The notes: a model not told the origin generated them from the sequence alone. A DNA stretch of 64,000 bases from Ensifer sp. LCM 4579 (GCF_001854885.1 NZ_MDDV01000006.1:1-64000), one strand, 5' to 3'; positions 11,524 through 22,887 are shown, numbered from the stretch's first letter. A program made the numbers and translations.

Positions 11524-12477
11524 CTATGCCGACCAGGGCGAATGGCCGGTGCCCGCGACCGCGACCATGTCGCGCAAGCGCGTGCGCTGGCGCTGCGTCG
11601 CAGTTTCCACGACCTCGTAGGCGCTCGGATCGCTGAGCAAGGCCTTCAGCGCATTGGCGTTCATCTTGTGACCGCCGCGATAGGACCGGTAGCAGCCGAG
11701 GAACGGTGCGCCTGCGAGCGAAAGATCGCCAACGGCGTCGAGCGTCTTGTGGCGCACGAATTCGTCGGCATAGCGCAGCCCCTCGACATTGATGACCGTG
11801 TTGTCGTCCGAAATCACCACCGAGTTCTCAAGCGACGAGCCGAGCGCGAAACCGCCCGCCCACAGCCGCTCGACGTCGCGCATGAAACCGAAGGTGCGCG
11901 CCCGCGACATTTCCCGCTTGAAGACCGCGGGGGTCAGATCGCCCTTCCAGGACTGGCGGCCTATCAGCGGACAATCGAAGTCGATCTCGACTTCGAAGCG
12001 CATGCCGTCATACGGCGTGAACTCCGACCAGGAGGCGCCGGATTCAACGCGCACCGGCTTCAGGACGCGGATATAGCGGCGCTTCACGGCAAGCGCGCGG
12101 ATGCCGGCCTGCTCGATGGCTTCGATGAAAGGCTCCGAACTGCCGTCCATGATCGGCATTTCCGCGCCATGCACCTCGATCGTGAGGTTGTCGAGGCCGA
12201 GCGCGTAGATCGCCGCCATGACGTGTTCGATGGTCGCGATGGAGGTCGCCGGCGAGAAGCCGAGAACCGTGCAAAGATCCGTATTGCCCACCTGCGACGA
12301 CACAGCCCTGAATTCACTGATCCGCCCGTCCGCGAGCACCCGCTGGAAAACTATGCCGGCCTCGGCCTCGGCCGGATGGAAGGTGATCTCCACCTCCGAG
12401 CCCGAGTGAACGCCAATTCCCTTGAGGGTCACCGGGTTTGCAATCGTCGTCTGAAACCCGAGCAATTCAATTCCCAT
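11524..12477 (-). CDS. lpxC: UDP-3-O-acyl-N-acetylglucosamine deacetylase LpxC
   Basis: Zn-dependent deacetylase that commits UDP-3-O-acyl-GlcNAc to lipid A synthesis. The 317-residue protein shows the family start (GFQTTIANPVTLKGIGVHSG), the zinc ligand motif TIEHVMAAIYALG (His about 81), the second motif KTLDAVGDLSLAG with metal-binding His and Asp (about 240) and a GHKMNAN segment carrying the catalytic His. The ATG at 12477 gives the usual MGIELLG start; six extra residues are possible upstream. It follows ftsZ, as in many alphaproteobacteria, but with its own spacer and terminator. Confidence 0.97.
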   Translation of the reverse strand: MGIELLGFQTTIANPVTLKGIGVHSGSEVEITFHPAEAEAGIVFQRVLADGRISEFRAVSSQVGNTDLCTVLGFSPATSIATIEHVMAAIYALGLDNLTIEVHGAEMPIMDGSSEPFIEAIEQAGIRALAVKRRYIRVLKPVRVESGASWSEFTPYDGMRFEVEIDFDCPLIGRQSWKGDLTPAVFKREMSRARTFGFMRDVERLWAGGFALGSSLENSVVISDDNTVINVEGLRYADEFVRHKTLDAVGDLSLAGAPFLGCYRSYRGGHKMNANALKALLSDPSAYEVVETATQRQRTRLRDMVAVAGTGHSPWSA

Positions 12478-12742
12478 TCTCGTCGTCACTTTCAATCAAC
12501 GGCCGAAGGCCAATCTGCTAACGGGCGAGCGACATTCGACACCAACGGCCGAGATCTCGACACTGCGGCACGAATTCCCTTTTCGAACCAACAGCGTCCA
12601 ATCGAATCGCATGCGCCCCCAATCCGATCGTGAAAATAAGAGTTCGGAGGCACCATTCCAAATCACTGTTCGTTTCGTTTTGTTACGCAATTCAAACGCG
12701 CACAACAGAACAGGCAAGCCATTGAAAGATTTTTCGATAATG

Positions 12743-12768
12743 GAAAATGCCCGGGCGTGAGCCCGGGC
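12743..12768 (-). terminator. Intrinsic terminator of ftsZ
   Basis: On the minus strand GCCCGGGC (12768-12761), loop TCAC and GCCCGGGC (12756-12749) make an 8-bp GC stem followed by ATTTTCC. It lies 28 nt beyond the ftsZ stop and separates the division genes from lpxC; the remaining spacer 12478-12742 presumably carries the lpxC promoter. Confidence 0.8.
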
Positions 12769-12795
12769 ACCGGCAAGGGAAGGAACGACCTCGAA

Positions 12796-14550
12796 TCAGC
12801 TCGACTGGCGGCGCAGGAAGGCCGGAATTTCGAGCTGATCGTCGTCATGCGTCCGCATCTGCGGCGTGACGCGGCCCTGGTCGTCGAGCTGGCCGCGACG
12901 CGGCGCGTACAGGCTCGCCTCCGGCGACAGCGGCCGACGCTGCTGGGACGCGGCGCTGGGTGCAGGTGCGGTCATGTCGGAAGAGACGCTCTGGGTATCT
13001 CTTTCGCGCAGTCCGAGCGAGCTCGTGATCCGGTTGAGGAGGCCCATTGGACCACGCTCTTCCTGCAGCGACGGGGCCGGCTGTGCGCGGTGTTCCATCT
13101 CGGCCTTCACGACCGGCGGAAAGTCCTCGACCTTCGGCATGCGGACCGGCTCGGCATGCTGGCGCACGACCGGGGCCGGCTCCTGGCGAAGCGGCTGCGG
13201 TTGCGGCTGAGCCTGCAGCGGTGCTTCGACCGGCCGCTGTACCGGCTGGGCCTGGCGCGCTACGGGAGCGGCTTCCACCGGTGCAACGCCGGCAAAGAGC
13301 TTGCTCTGCGGACGAAAGGCCTCTTCCTGGGCCGGCTGGGCCGGGCTCAAGACCTGGGCGCGGGTGGCGATATCCAGTTCCCGCTCCATCTCCGCCTCGC
13401 GGATCGCCAGAGCGATCTGGTCGACCGGCTGCGGCGCGGCCTGCTGAACCGGCTGCTGCGGCTGCGGCGCCGGCTGTTGTTGCATGGCCGGTTGCGGCTG
13501 GGCCGGAACAGCGGCGGACGGGCGAACGATCGGCTTTGGCGCTACCGGGCGAAAGTCGGCCGAGCGGCCGGAACCTTCCGCGATCGCGCGATCGATGCCG
13601 GTTGCAACGACCGAGACGCGGATCAGGCCCTCGAGCTCTTCGTCGAAGGTCGCGCCGAGGATGATGTTGGCGTCCGGATCCACTTCCTCGCGGATGCGCG
13701 TCGCGGCTTCGTCGACCTCGAAGAGAGTGAGGTCGCGGCCGCCGGTGATGGAAATGAGCAGTCCTTGAGCGCCCTTCATCGAGGTCTCGTCAAGAAGCGG
13801 GTTGGCGATCGCGGCTTCGGCAGCGGCCATGGCGCGGCCCTCGCCGGAGGCTTCGCCCGTGCCCATCATGGCCCGGCCCATCTCGCGCATCACCGAGCGG
13901 ACGTCGGCGAAGTCGAGATTGATGAGGCCTTCCTTGACCATCAGGTCGGTGATGCAGGCGACGCCCGAATAGAGCACCTGATCGGCCATGGCAAAGGCGT
14001 CCGCGAAGGTCGTCTTGTCATTGGCGATTCGGAAGAGGTTCTGGTTCGGAATGACGATCAGCGTATCGACCGACTTCTGCAGGTCGGCGATGCCCTGGTC
14101 GGCGATGCGCATGCGGCGACCACCCTCGAACTGGAAGGGCTTGGTAACGACGCCGACGGTGAGGATGCCCTTGTTGCGGGCGGCTTGGGCGACGATCGGG
14201 GCCGCGCCGGTGCCGGTGCCGCCGCCCATGCCGGCGGTGACGAAGCACATATGGGTGCCGTTCAGGTGATCGATGATCTCATCGATGCACTCCTCGGCGG
14301 CCGCCCGGCCCACTTCCGGCTGCGAACCGGCGCCGAGGCCCTCGGTGACGGCGACACCCATCTGGATGATCCGATCCGCCTTGGTCATGGTGAGCGCCTG
14401 TGCATCCGTATTGGCGACGACGAAATCGACGCCCTGAAGGCCTGCGGTGATCATGTTGTTGACGGCGTTGCCGCCGCCGCCGCCGACGCCGAAGACCGTG
14501 ATGCGGGGCTTCAGCTCGGTAATGTCCGGCTTCTGCAAGTTGATGGCCAT
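12796..14550 (-). CDS. ftsZ: Cell division protein FtsZ (long-tailed type)
   Basis: Tubulin-like GTPase that forms the Z ring. The 584-residue protein has the N-terminal [13 protein letters not shown] loop (21-33), tubulin signature GGGTGTG (109-115) and T7-loop region NLDFADV. After the globular core (to about residue 315) comes an unusually long linker rich in Gln, Pro and Ala (about 320-565), and the protein ends in the conserved [12 protein letters not shown] tail that binds FtsA. ATG 14550 is preceded by AAGGAACGGTAAA. The length fits the FtsZ1 form of Sinorhizobium, which also has a short FtsZ2 elsewhere. It ends the division operon. Confidence 0.98.
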   Translation of the reverse strand: MAINLQKPDITELKPRITVFGVGGGGGNAVNNMITAGLQGVDFVVANTDAQALTMTKADRIIQMGVAVTEGLGAGSQPEVGRAAAEECIDEIIDHLNGTHMCFVTAGMGGGTGTGAAPIVAQAARNKGILTVGVVTKPFQFEGGRRMRIADQGIADLQKSVDTLIVIPNQNLFRIANDKTTFADAFAMADQVLYSGVACITDLMVKEGLINLDFADVRSVMREMGRAMMGTGEASGEGRAMAAAEAAIANPLLDETSMKGAQGLLISITGGRDLTLFEVDEAATRIREEVDPDANIILGATFDEELEGLIRVSVVATGIDRAIAEGSGRSADFRPVAPKPIVRPSAAVPAQPQPAMQQQPAPQPQQPVQQAAPQPVDQIALAIREAEMERELDIATRAQVLSPAQPAQEEAFRPQSKLFAGVAPVEAAPVARQAQPVQRPVEAPLQAQPQPQPLRQEPAPVVRQHAEPVRMPKVEDFPPVVKAEMEHRAQPAPSLQEERGPMGLLNRITSSLGLRERDTQSVSSDMTAPAPSAASQQRRPLSPEASLYAPRRGQLDDQGRVTPQMRTHDDDQLEIPAFLRRQSS

Positions 14551-14649
14551 TTTACCGTTCCTTCTCTTACTCTGGCCGCCTTGCCGAGTCGGCCAAATCC
14601 CTTGAAAACTCAAACACCTGGTCTCGCCGGCACTGGTGCCCGGCGAAGC

Positions 14650-15978
14650 CTAGAAACTTTCCTTCAGCCATTGCCCCATCCGGGCAATGCGGCTGTTGCC
14701 GCCGAAGGCCGAGAAGACGCCGCCGTCGCCGGCATGGGTCTCGAGATCGGCGACCTGCGGGTAGATCATCAGTCCGACCGCCGTGGAAAATGCAGGCCCC
14801 TTCGCCGCGGCGGGCAGACCGGAGACCCCGAGCGGCCGGCCGATGCGGACATTGCGCGCCAGGACGCGCCGAGCCGCCTCCGGCAGGCCGGTCAACTGGC
14901 TGGCACCGCCCGTCAGCACGATTCGCTTGCCGACGACCGGGCTGAAGCCGGAGCGCTGGATGCGGTCGCGGATAAGCTCCAGCGTCTCCTCGATGCGGGC
15001 GCGCACGATGCGGGAAACGAGCGCTCGGGGCACATGGGTCGGCTGGTCGCGCTCGTCCTCGCCGATCGGTGGAACCGAGACGATGTCACGCTCGTCGGCG
15101 CTGTTGGCGAGCGCCGAGCCGTGTACGACCTTGAGCCGTTCCGCATCCTCGATGCGGGTCGAAAGACCGCGCGCGAGATCGGTGGTCACGTGATGACCGC
15201 CGAGGCTGACGGCATCGGCATGGACAAGCTTGCCTTCTGCAAAGACGGATATCGTGGTCGTGCCGCCGCCCATGTCGATCGCGGCGCAACCAAGCTCGAC
15301 CTCGTCGTCGACAAGTGCCGAAAGGCCGCTGGCATAGGGGGTGGCGACCATGCCCTCGACCGAGAGATGCGCGCGATTGACGCAGAGCTCGAGGTTCTTC
15401 AGCGCTGAGCGCTCCGCCGTCAACACATGCATGTCGACGCCGAGCACGTCCCCGAACATCGCCAGCGGATCGCGGATGCCGCGCTCGCCATCGAGCGAGA
15501 AGCCGGTCGGCAGCGAATGCAGGATCGCCCGGTCTGTGCGCTGGGATTGCTGGCCGGCGGCGGCGAGCACCTTCCTCAAGTCGTTGGCATCGACCTCCTG
15601 GCCGCCGAGGTCAATCGTCGCGGTATAGACATCGCTCTGCAGGCGCCCGGCCGAAACGTTGACGATCAGGCTGTCGATCGTCAGGCCCGCCATGCGCTCG
15701 GCGGCATCGACCGCAAGCCGCACGACGCTTTCGGCCGCGTCGAGATCGGCGATCACGCCGTTCTTGACGCCGCGCGACTTCTGGTGGCCGATGCCGATGA
15801 TTTCGATGTTGTGGGTGCGGCCGGGAAGAATCTGGCTTTCGGCGCGCGGCGTCAGCCGGCCGATCATGCAGACGACCTTCGTCGAGCCGATATCGAGCAC
15901 GGAGACGACATGAGACCGTTTCGACGAAAGCGGCTTCAGGCGCGGAAGGCCGAAACTGGAGGAACCGAACAGGCTCAT
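14650..15978 (-). CDS. ftsA: Cell division protein FtsA
   Basis: Actin-like ATPase that tethers FtsZ to the inner membrane. The 442 residues contain the actin-fold phosphate loops (VLDIGSTKVVCMIG near residue 27, and AIDMGGGTTTISVFAEG near 237), the adenosine motif VLTGGASQLTGLPE, and an amphipathic C-terminal helix (MGQWLKESF) for membrane binding. Its start overlaps the ftsQ stop by 4 nt (ATGA arrangement), so translation is probably coupled. Confidence 0.97.
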   Translation of the reverse strand: MSLFGSSSFGLPRLKPLSSKRSHVVSVLDIGSTKVVCMIGRLTPRAESQILPGRTHNIEIIGIGHQKSRGVKNGVIADLDAAESVVRLAVDAAERMAGLTIDSLIVNVSAGRLQSDVYTATIDLGGQEVDANDLRKVLAAAGQQSQRTDRAILHSLPTGFSLDGERGIRDPLAMFGDVLGVDMHVLTAERSALKNLELCVNRAHLSVEGMVATPYASGLSALVDDEVELGCAAIDMGGGTTTISVFAEGKLVHADAVSLGGHHVTTDLARGLSTRIEDAERLKVVHGSALANSADERDIVSVPPIGEDERDQPTHVPRALVSRIVRARIEETLELIRDRIQRSGFSPVVGKRIVLTGGASQLTGLPEAARRVLARNVRIGRPLGVSGLPAAAKGPAFSTAVGLMIYPQVADLETHAGDGGVFSAFGGNSRIARMGQWLKESF

Positions 15979-16913
15979 ATCCGCTTCTCCTGCTTCTCCA
16001 GTTCCTTCAGCATCTTCTCCCTCGCCTTGAGCGCGACTTCCCGGCGCGCCACGGCATCCGGGGTCAATTGAACGGTCGTGCGATCGTCGAGCCTCAGATC
16101 GACGGCGGCGATATCGCGTTCGAGAAGCTGATGCCCTTCTTCCATTTCGGCGAGCACCTTCATCGCCCGGGCGACGTCCCGCTCGGGAAGCTTGACGACG
16201 ATGCCGTTCTTGAGGACCAGATCCCAGCGCCGCCCCGCCACCCGCACGAAGGCCTTCACGCGCGAGCGGAATTCCGGCCAGCGGGAGAATTCATCGTAGA
16301 AGTCGGCGGCCGCCGTCTCGGCATCGCGGCCGACAAAGAGCGGCAGCGTGGCGAATTTGTTGTCGCGCAACGGCGCGATGACGCTGCCGCTGCGCTCGAT
16401 GAGCGACAGGTCCGATCCGTGCTGCCAGATACCGAAGGCCTTGCGCTCGGTGAGGTCTACCTCGATCGTGCCGGGATAGACCTTGCGCACGGTGACGCTC
16501 TCCACCCATGGCAGCTCGCCGATCAGCTTACGCGCCTCGGCGATGTCGAGCGCGACCAGCGAGGTCGCACCGTCGAGCCCGAGCTGCTGGAGAATGTCGA
16601 TCTCCGAAGTCTGCTCATTGCCGGATACGCGCACGTCCTCGATCGCAAAGCCTGCAGCGGTCGTCGAGGCCTGCGCAAAGTTCTGCGTGTGGCCACCCAG
16701 TGACATGCCGTAGAGGCCGGTCGCCAGCAGGAAGGCAGCGGTCGAGAAGGTCCCCGTATGCGCAGGAAAACGGACGCGCCCCGTCCCGAGGCCGACGAGC
16801 AAGCGTGCGCTCTTGCGCAGCGGACGCGGCAATACGAGCGCGCCGTCCGCCTCGGCCGAACCGCCGAGCGGGTGACGAACCCGTTTGCCCCTTTTGCCCC
16901 TCAACGCAAGCAC
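15975..16913 (-). CDS. ftsQ: Cell division protein FtsQ
   Basis: Bitopic divisome protein linking early and late components. About 312 residues: a basic cytoplasmic N terminus, one membrane segment ([20 protein letters not shown]), a POTRA domain ([18 protein letters not shown]...) and the FtsQ domain ([23 protein letters not shown]). I chose GTG at 16913 because GGAGGACGCATC precedes it; a second GTG at 16934 adds seven residues but has a weak site. The gene overlaps the ddlB 3' end and the ftsA start. Confidence 0.94.
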   Translation of the reverse strand: MLALRGKRGKRVRHPLGGSAEADGALVLPRPLRKSARLLVGLGTGRVRFPAHTGTFSTAAFLLATGLYGMSLGGHTQNFAQASTTAAGFAIEDVRVSGNEQTSEIDILQQLGLDGATSLVALDIAEARKLIGELPWVESVTVRKVYPGTIEVDLTERKAFGIWQHGSDLSLIERSGSVIAPLRDNKFATLPLFVGRDAETAAADFYDEFSRWPEFRSRVKAFVRVAGRRWDLVLKNGIVVKLPERDVARAMKVLAEMEEGHQLLERDIAAVDLRLDDRTTVQLTPDAVARREVALKAREKMLKELEKQEKRI

Positions 16914-17824
16914 GATGCGTCCTCCACCATCCACCTGAGAAATTCACCAAACCGAAGGCCCGCATGCTGTGCCATTTCAGGAACCAGAGAAGTCGGGGTC
17001 ATGCCGGGCTGGGTGTTGATCTCCAGCCAGATAACCTCGCCCTCGCCGTCGCGATCATCGAAACGGAAGTCGGAACGACTGACGCCGCGGCAGCCGATTG
17101 CCTCATGCGCCTTCAATGCGAGTGTTTGTATTTTTTGGTAAATATTTGGTGAAATCTCAGCGGGAATGACGTGCCTTGAACCACCTTTTACGTATTTGGA
17201 ATCATAGTCGTAGAAGGCATGGCCCTGGGGAATGATTTCGGTAACGCCGAGAGCCATGTCACCCATTACGCCGCAGGTGAGTTCGCGCCCGGCGACATAG
17301 CGCTCGACCATGACCCGGTCGCCGTAGCGCCACTCGCCCGACGTGATGACCTGGGGCGGGTGCGATTGATCCTCCTTGACGATGACGACGCCGAAGCTCG
17401 AGCCTTCGCGCACCGGCTTGACCACATAGGGCGGCTCCATCGGATGCGCGCTGCCGAAAGCATGGCGATCCATCACCAAGGCCTCGGCGACCGGTATGCC
17501 GGCGGCCTTGGCGACATGCTTGGCCTGCGCCTTGTCCATGGCGAGCGCGGAGGCAAGCACGCCGGAATGCGTATAGGGAATTTCCAGATATTCCAGAATG
17601 CCCTGGATCGTCCCGTCCTCGCCGAAGGGGCCGTGGAGCGCGTTGAAGGCGACATCCGGGCGCAGTTCCGCCAGTACCGCCGCAACATCGCGCCCGACAT
17701 CCACGCGCGTGACGCGATAACCCTCGGCTTCCAGAGCATCCGCGCAAGCCGCCCCGGAGGACAGGCTCACCGGCCGTTCCGAGGAAAATCCACCCATCAG
17801 GACAGCAACGTGCTTGCCGCTCAT
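16901..17824 (-). CDS. ddlB: D-alanine--D-alanine ligase DdlB
   Basis: ATP-grasp enzyme that makes the D-Ala-D-Ala dipeptide used by MurF. The 307-residue protein starts with the family block ([20 protein letters not shown]), has [14 protein letters not shown], the ATP-binding loop [11 protein letters not shown], and the Mg-binding end [18 protein letters not shown]. It begins a short run ddlB-ftsQ-ftsA-ftsZ separated from murB by 313 bp, so that run may have its own promoter. Confidence 0.97.
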   Translation of the reverse strand: MSGKHVAVLMGGFSSERPVSLSSGAACADALEAEGYRVTRVDVGRDVAAVLAELRPDVAFNALHGPFGEDGTIQGILEYLEIPYTHSGVLASALAMDKAQAKHVAKAAGIPVAEALVMDRHAFGSAHPMEPPYVVKPVREGSSFGVVIVKEDQSHPPQVITSGEWRYGDRVMVERYVAGRELTCGVMGDMALGVTEIIPQGHAFYDYDSKYVKGGSRHVIPAEISPNIYQKIQTLALKAHEAIGCRGVSRSDFRFDDRDGEGEVIWLEINTQPGMTPTSLVPEMAQHAGLRFGEFLRWMVEDASCLR

Positions 17825-18137
17825 TCAAACCCCCAAACAATACGCCACTATCGCGAAGCTTGCTTGCGCCTGGCTGATTCAGCCCCTGAGTCGCGAGATC
17901 GCCGCGTAGGGCCACTACAACGACATTATGGTTAATGAACCGTTTACTTTGGTTAACTCTTGTTGGGCCGCCGTCAGGAAGAATCAACCAACGACAGCCG
18001 TCACGGCTGAATCGGGGCTTTGTAAGGCGGAGGCGGGAAATGTCGCGCGGACCGGATCCACCATCGTGCCGGCGGATATACGACAGGCCGCAGCGGTTTC
18101 CCGCCCCGGCCCGTTTTCATCTCGACAGGTCGCCGCC
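17825..18137 (-). promoter_or_regulatory. Spacer upstream of ddlB-ftsQAZ with CtrA-like TTAA motifs
   Basis: This is one of only a few gaps inside the dcw cluster. I see no convincing gene in it. On the plus strand it contains TTAA-N7-TTTAC (17932-17947) and TTAAC (17953-17957); on the minus strand this reads GTTAAC..., CATTAACCAT. TTAA-N7-TTAA is the known CtrA consensus, so cell-cycle control of the ddlB-ftsQAZ segment is plausible but unproven. Confidence 0.4.
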
Positions 18138-19112
18138 TCAAGCGACGGCGCGGCCGAGAAATTCCTTGATCTCGTAGCCCGGCATGAAATTGCCGAGGCG
18201 CTTGATCTCCCATTCGAGCTTCACGCCGGAATGCTCCATCACGCGGGCCCGCACGGTCTCGCCGAGATATTCGAGCTCGTAGCCGCTCGCCTGGCCGGTG
18301 TTGATCATGAAGTTGCAATGGAGCGGCGACATCTGGGCGTTGCCGACCATCAGCCCGCGGCAGCCGGCTTCGTCGATCAGCTTCCAGGCGGAATGCCCCT
18401 CCGGATTCTTGAAGGTCGAACCGCCGGTCTTCTCACGGATCGGCTGTACCGTCTCGCGGTGCTGGCGTACCGCGTCCATATCGGCGCGGATCTTCGCCTT
18501 GTCCTCCCGATAGCCTTCGAAAATCGCATGCGTGAAGATCAGATCCTTGGCCGCTTCGGCGTGGCGATAGGAATATCCCATGTCCGCATTGGTAAGCACA
18601 TGCCTGTTGCCCTGGCGGTCGACCGCATGGACCTCGACCAGCCGCTCGCTCGTTGCGCCGCCATTGGCGCCGGCATTCATGCGCAGCGCGCCGCCGATCG
18701 ATCCGGGAATGCCGTAGTAGAAATAGAAGCCGCCGATGCCGTGGTCGAGCGCCATGGCGGCTATGTTCTTGTCCGGGCAGATCGCGCCGGCCTTGATGCG
18801 GTTTTCGCCGACGAGTTCGAGATCGCCGAAGCCCTTGGCCGAAAGCCGGATGACAACGCCAGGAATGCCGCCGTCACGCACGAGCAGGTTCGAGCCGACC
18901 CCGATCACCATCACCGGCACATCCCTCGGCACGCGCTTCAGGAAGGCGATGAGATCGTCCGTGTCGTGCGGCTGGAACATGAGTTCGGCAAGGCCGCCCG
19001 CGCGAAACCAGGTCACACGGTCCATCGGCGCGTCGGGCGTGATGCGGCCGCGAATTGCATCGACGCCACTTCCGAGCGCCTCAAGGAGTTTCTGACCGTT
19101 AACCTGCTTCAT
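18138..19112 (-). CDS. murB: UDP-N-acetylenolpyruvoylglucosamine reductase MurB
   Basis: FAD enzyme that reduces the enolpyruvyl group to form UDP-MurNAc with NADPH. The 324-residue protein (type II, without the extra loop) has the FAD-binding [12 protein letters not shown] (about 31-42), [35 protein letters not shown], catalytic [10 protein letters not shown] and the C-terminal active-site Glu region. ATG 19112 overlaps the murC 3' end by 14 nt; the longer open frame to 19265 lies inside murC and is not used. Confidence 0.96.
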   Translation of the reverse strand: MKQVNGQKLLEALGSGVDAIRGRITPDAPMDRVTWFRAGGLAELMFQPHDTDDLIAFLKRVPRDVPVMVIGVGSNLLVRDGGIPGVVIRLSAKGFGDLELVGENRIKAGAICPDKNIAAMALDHGIGGFYFYYGIPGSIGGALRMNAGANGGATSERLVEVHAVDRQGNRHVLTNADMGYSYRHAEAAKDLIFTHAIFEGYREDKAKIRADMDAVRQHRETVQPIREKTGGSTFKNPEGHSAWKLIDEAGCRGLMVGNAQMSPLHCNFMINTGQASGYELEYLGETVRARVMEHSGVKLEWEIKRLGNFMPGYEIKEFLGRAVA

Positions 19113-20523
19113 GCTCGATTTCCTGAAATTCCGCGAGGTCCCTGGGCAGGGCCGCGGCCCAATAGGTAATGCTGCCAGCTCCCAAGAGAACCACAAAGTC
19201 GCCCGGCTGCGCAATCTTGGAGACGATCGGCGCGAGCGCTTCCTGGCCGGAAAGATGGCGGGCATCGCGATGGCCGGCCGCCTTGATGCTGCTGACGAGC
19301 GCTTCGGAACTCACGCCGTCGATCGCGTCCTCGCCCGCCGCATAGACGGGCGCGATCAGGATCGTGTCGGCATCGTTGAAGCAGGAGGAGAAATCCTCGA
19401 ACAGGCTCGACAGCCGCGAATAGCGGTGCGGCTGGTGAACGGCAATGACGCGGCCGCCGCAAGACTCGCGCGCCGCCTTGAGGACGGCTTTGATCTCCAC
19501 GGGATGGTGGCCGTAATCGTCGAAGATGCGCGCCCCGTTCCATTCGCCGACAAGCGTGAAGCGACGCTTGACGCCACCGAAGGAAGCAAGCCCGCGGGCG
19601 ATATCCTCCGGCTTCATGCCGAGGCGCTGGGCGACGGCGACGGCCGCCGTGGCGTTCGAGACATTGTGCCGCCCGGGCATGGGCAGGCGCAGGTCTTTGA
19701 GTTCGATCACCTGGCCGGTGCGGCGACGGCGAATCACGACATCGAAAACGGAGGTCGCACCGTCCATGCGGATATTGTGGTAGCGCACGTCGGCCTGCGG
19801 GTTCTCGCCATAGGTGACGATCTTGCGGTCCTCGATCTTGCCGACCATCCCCTGAACCTCGGGGTGATCGAGACAGAGCACACCGAAGCCGTAAAACGGC
19901 ACGTTCTCGACGAATTGCCGAAACGCCGCGCGCACCGCATCGAAACTGCCGTAGTGGTCGAGATGCTCGGGATCGATATTGGTGACGACGGCGATGTCGG
20001 CGGGAAGCTTCAAGAATGTGCCGTCCGATTCATCTGCCTCGACCACCATCCAGTCGCCCGCGCCCATGCGCGCATTGGTGCCGTAGGCATTGATGATGCC
20101 GCCATTGATCACCGTCGGATCGAGACCGCCGGCATCGAGCAGCGCCGCGACCATGGAGGTCGTCGTCGTTTTGCCATGCGTGCCGCCGATCGCGATCGCA
20201 TTGCGGAAGCGCATCAGCTCCGCCAGCATCTCGGCACGACGTACGACCGGCAAGAACTTCTCGCGCGCGGCGATGAGTTCCGGATTGTCCTTGCGGATCG
20301 CAGTTGAAACGACCACGACTTCGGCATCGCCGAGGTTCTCGGCCCGGTGGCCGACCGAGATCTCGATGCCTTTCTGCCGCAGACGCTGGACATTGGCGTT
20401 GTCGGCCTGGTCCGAACCCTGAACGCGATGACCGAGATTGTGCAACACCTCGGCAATGCCGCTCATGCCAATACCGCCGATACCGATGAAGTGTACGAGC
20501 CCGATCGTCGTCGGCATTTTCAT
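19099..20523 (-). CDS. murC: UDP-N-acetylmuramate--L-alanine ligase MurC
   Basis: Adds L-Ala to UDP-MurNAc. The 474-residue protein has the N-terminal Rossmann motif [18 protein letters not shown], the ATP loop [12 protein letters not shown] (about 114-125), the Mur ligase signature [12 protein letters not shown] and the [17 protein letters not shown] blocks of the C-terminal domain. It overlaps murG by 4 nt upstream and murB by 14 nt downstream. Confidence 0.97.
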   Translation of the reverse strand: MKMPTTIGLVHFIGIGGIGMSGIAEVLHNLGHRVQGSDQADNANVQRLRQKGIEISVGHRAENLGDAEVVVVSTAIRKDNPELIAAREKFLPVVRRAEMLAELMRFRNAIAIGGTHGKTTTTSMVAALLDAGGLDPTVINGGIINAYGTNARMGAGDWMVVEADESDGTFLKLPADIAVVTNIDPEHLDHYGSFDAVRAAFRQFVENVPFYGFGVLCLDHPEVQGMVGKIEDRKIVTYGENPQADVRYHNIRMDGATSVFDVVIRRRRTGQVIELKDLRLPMPGRHNVSNATAAVAVAQRLGMKPEDIARGLASFGGVKRRFTLVGEWNGARIFDDYGHHPVEIKAVLKAARESCGGRVIAVHQPHRYSRLSSLFEDFSSCFNDADTILIAPVYAAGEDAIDGVSSEALVSSIKAAGHRDARHLSGQEALAPIVSKIAQPGDFVVLLGAGSITYWAAALPRDLAEFQEIEHEAG

Positions 20524-21653
20524 GAGCGTGTTTCCTTGAATTTCGCGACTGTCGAACCGCTGGCAATAGCCTCTACCAGGGACGCAAGCAAGCGCGCCGC
20601 CCCCGGCTTGCCGGTTTCGCGGGCCTTGGCCGCCATGTCGGCCAATCCCTCTGGATCGTTCATGGCATCCGAGAGAAGCATGCCCAGGCGCTCGGCACTG
20701 AGCCCCGCCTGCGCGATCACCTGTGCCCCGCCCTTAGCGGCAAGGGTCGCGGCATTCGCGGCCTGGTCGTGATCGAGCGCATAGGGATAGGGCACCAGGA
20801 TAGAAGGCCGGCCGATGGCGGAAAGCTCCGAGACGGTCGAGGCGCCGGAGCGGCAGATGACGAGATGCGCCGAAGCGAGCCGCGCGGCCATGTCCGAAAA
20901 GAAGGGGGAAACCTCGGCCCGGATACCGAGCTTCTCATAGGCGGCGATCACCCCTTCGCGATCCTCCGGACGCGCCTGCTGCGTCACCTTGAGCCGCTGG
21001 CGCTGCCCGTCCTCGAGGCGGCAGATCGCCTGCGGCACCACCTTGGAGAAAAACTGCGCTCCCTGGCTGCCGCCGAAAACGACAAGATGAAACGTCCCGC
21101 CGCCTGCGGAGGCGTAGGGGTGCGCAGCCGCCTCAAGCACGGCCGGACGAACCGGGTTTCCCGTCGTGACGGTCTTTGCGGAAAAGGCTCCGGCGCCTTC
21201 GGCAAGGAAGCCGCCCGCAACCGCCTGCACGCGCGAAGCCAGCATCCGGTTGGCACGGCCCATCACGGCATTCTGCTCATGGATCAGCGAGGGAACCCCC
21301 ATCTGGGTCGCCGCGAGCAGCGGCGGCACCGTCGGATAGCCGCCGAAGCCCACCACGGCACGGGGTTTAAGCCGCGCGATCAGCCGCCGCGCGGCCCTGA
21401 GGCCCGTCCAGAGCTTCCACGTCGACCGCGCCAGCTTGATCGGATTTTTCGAGCCGATCGTTGCGGACGGCACGACATGGACCTCGTCCGCCGGAAACTT
21501 GCCGGCAAAGCGCTCGGCGCGGCTGTCGGTCACCAGATGCACGGAGTAGCCGCCGGCCTTCAGTTCATGCGCCAGTGCTTCCGCGGGAAAGAGATGCCCG
21601 CCGGTGCCGCCGGCGGCCAGAAGAACGATGCCCTTGTTGTTACCCATATCCAT
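20520..21653 (-). CDS. murG: UDP-GlcNAc--undecaprenyl-PP-MurNAc-pentapeptide GlcNAc transferase MurG
   Basis: GT28 glycosyltransferase that makes lipid II from lipid I on the inner face of the membrane. The 377 residues include the N-terminal G loop [39 protein letters not shown], the third G loop [11 protein letters not shown] and the donor-binding [18 protein letters not shown] at 21653 or 21647 are both possible. ftsW lies 3 nt upstream. Confidence 0.97.
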   Translation of the reverse strand: MDMGNNKGIVLLAAGGTGGHLFPAEALAHELKAGGYSVHLVTDSRAERFAGKFPADEVHVVPSATIGSKNPIKLARSTWKLWTGLRAARRLIARLKPRAVVGFGGYPTVPPLLAATQMGVPSLIHEQNAVMGRANRMLASRVQAVAGGFLAEGAGAFSAKTVTTGNPVRPAVLEAAAHPYASAGGGTFHLVVFGGSQGAQFFSKVVPQAICRLEDGQRQRLKVTQQARPEDREGVIAAYEKLGIRAEVSPFFSDMAARLASAHLVICRSGASTVSELSAIGRPSILVPYPYALDHDQAANAATLAAKGGAQVIAQAGLSAERLGMLLSDAMNDPEGLADMAAKARETGKPGAARLLASLVEAIASGSTVAKFKETRS

Positions 21654-21656
21654 GTC

Positions 21657-22811
21657 CTACTCCGCCGGAACCCCGACGCCGGACCGGAAGAGGCTGCGCT
21701 CGACCGCGCGCTTTTCCGGTCGATGCCGTGTCAAAGCGAGGATGAAGCCCGCCGTTACGCAGATCGCCACCATCGACGAGCCGCCATAGGAAATCAGCGG
21801 CAGGGTCATGCCTTTTGCCGGCAGCAGTTCGAGATTGACGCCGATATTGATCAGCGACTGGATGCCGATCTGCAGCACCAGGCCGGCGACGGCAAACCTG
21901 TTGAAATCGTTGCGTTCGCGGAAAGCATGGCTGAGACCGCGCATCACCAGGAAGGCAAAGATCATCACGATGACCATGCAGAAGAGAATGCCGAACTCTT
22001 CAGCCGCCACGGAGAAGACGAAGTCGGTGTGACTGTCGGGAATGATGCGCTTGACCACACCCTCGCCCGGACCGCGGCCGAGCCAGTCGCCGCGGATGAT
22101 CGCCTCGCGCGCCGTATCCACCTGGAAGGTATCACCCTCGCCGGTAAGGAACCGGTCGATACGGCCGGCGACGTGCGGCAGCACGGTATAGGCTGCGAAG
22201 AAGCCGCCTATTGCCAAGGCTGCAAGCACGATGATCCACAGCCACGGCATGCCGGCCATGAAGAACATGCCGCCCCACACCGTTGCGGTCAGCACCGTCT
22301 GGCCAAGGTCCGGCTGGGCGATAAGGAGCGCGCCGACGATGCCGAAAAGAAGAATGGACAAAAGATTTCCGGGAATCTCCGGCTGCTTCGCGTGCTCGGC
22401 AAAGAGCCAGGCGCAGACGACCACGAAGGCGGGCTTCATGAACTCGGAGGGCTGGATGGAAATGCCGGCGATGGAAATCCAGCGCATCGAACCCTTCACC
22501 TCCTGCCCGATGAAGAGGACGAGGACCATCATTCCGAGCGAAGCGCCGAGCAGAATGATCGCCGCTCGCCTCACCTGCCGCGGCGAGAGGAACGAAATGC
22601 CGATCATTACCGAGAGCGAGGGCAACAGGAACAGCGCGTGGCGCTTGACGAAGTGAAAGCTGTCGAGGCCGAGCCTCTCGGCAACCGGAGGGCTCGCCGC
22701 GAAAGAAAGCATGAAACCGACCCCCATCAACAGGATGAAAGTCGCCAGAAAGAGCCTGTCTATCGTCCAGAACCAGTCGGCCACGGGGCCACGTTCGGCT
22801 CGGCTTACCAT
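21657..22811 (-). CDS. ftsW: Septal peptidoglycan polymerase FtsW
   Basis: SEDS-family integral membrane glycosyltransferase that works with FtsI at the septum. The 384 residues show about ten membrane segments, the conserved IQPSEFMKPAFV motif, and the C-terminal INIGVNLELLPAKGMTLPLISYGGSS signature with the catalytic-loop environment. It lies between murD and murG, its normal place in the cluster. Confidence 0.96.
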   Translation of the reverse strand: MVSRAERGPVADWFWTIDRLFLATFILLMGVGFMLSFAASPPVAERLGLDSFHFVKRHALFLLPSLSVMIGISFLSPRQVRRAAIILLGASLGMMVLVLFIGQEVKGSMRWISIAGISIQPSEFMKPAFVVVCAWLFAEHAKQPEIPGNLLSILLFGIVGALLIAQPDLGQTVLTATVWGGMFFMAGMPWLWIIVLAALAIGGFFAAYTVLPHVAGRIDRFLTGEGDTFQVDTAREAIIRGDWLGRGPGEGVVKRIIPDSHTDFVFSVAAEEFGILFCMVIVMIFAFLVMRGLSHAFRERNDFNRFAVAGLVLQIGIQSLINIGVNLELLPAKGMTLPLISYGGSSMVAICVTAGFILALTRHRPEKRAVERSLFRSGVGVPAE

Positions 22812-22887
22812 CTGTCTGTCCCCTTTTCCGGCGCCTTTGCGCCCGTCCTTGAAACCGGCCCGACTACCGCGCCCCTTCTCGCGGCCG

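Noticed and set aside
12757-15408. 883-codon plus-strand frame opposite ftsZ and ftsA
   Set aside because: Antisense shadow of two secure genes, with arginine- and leucine-rich low-information sequence.
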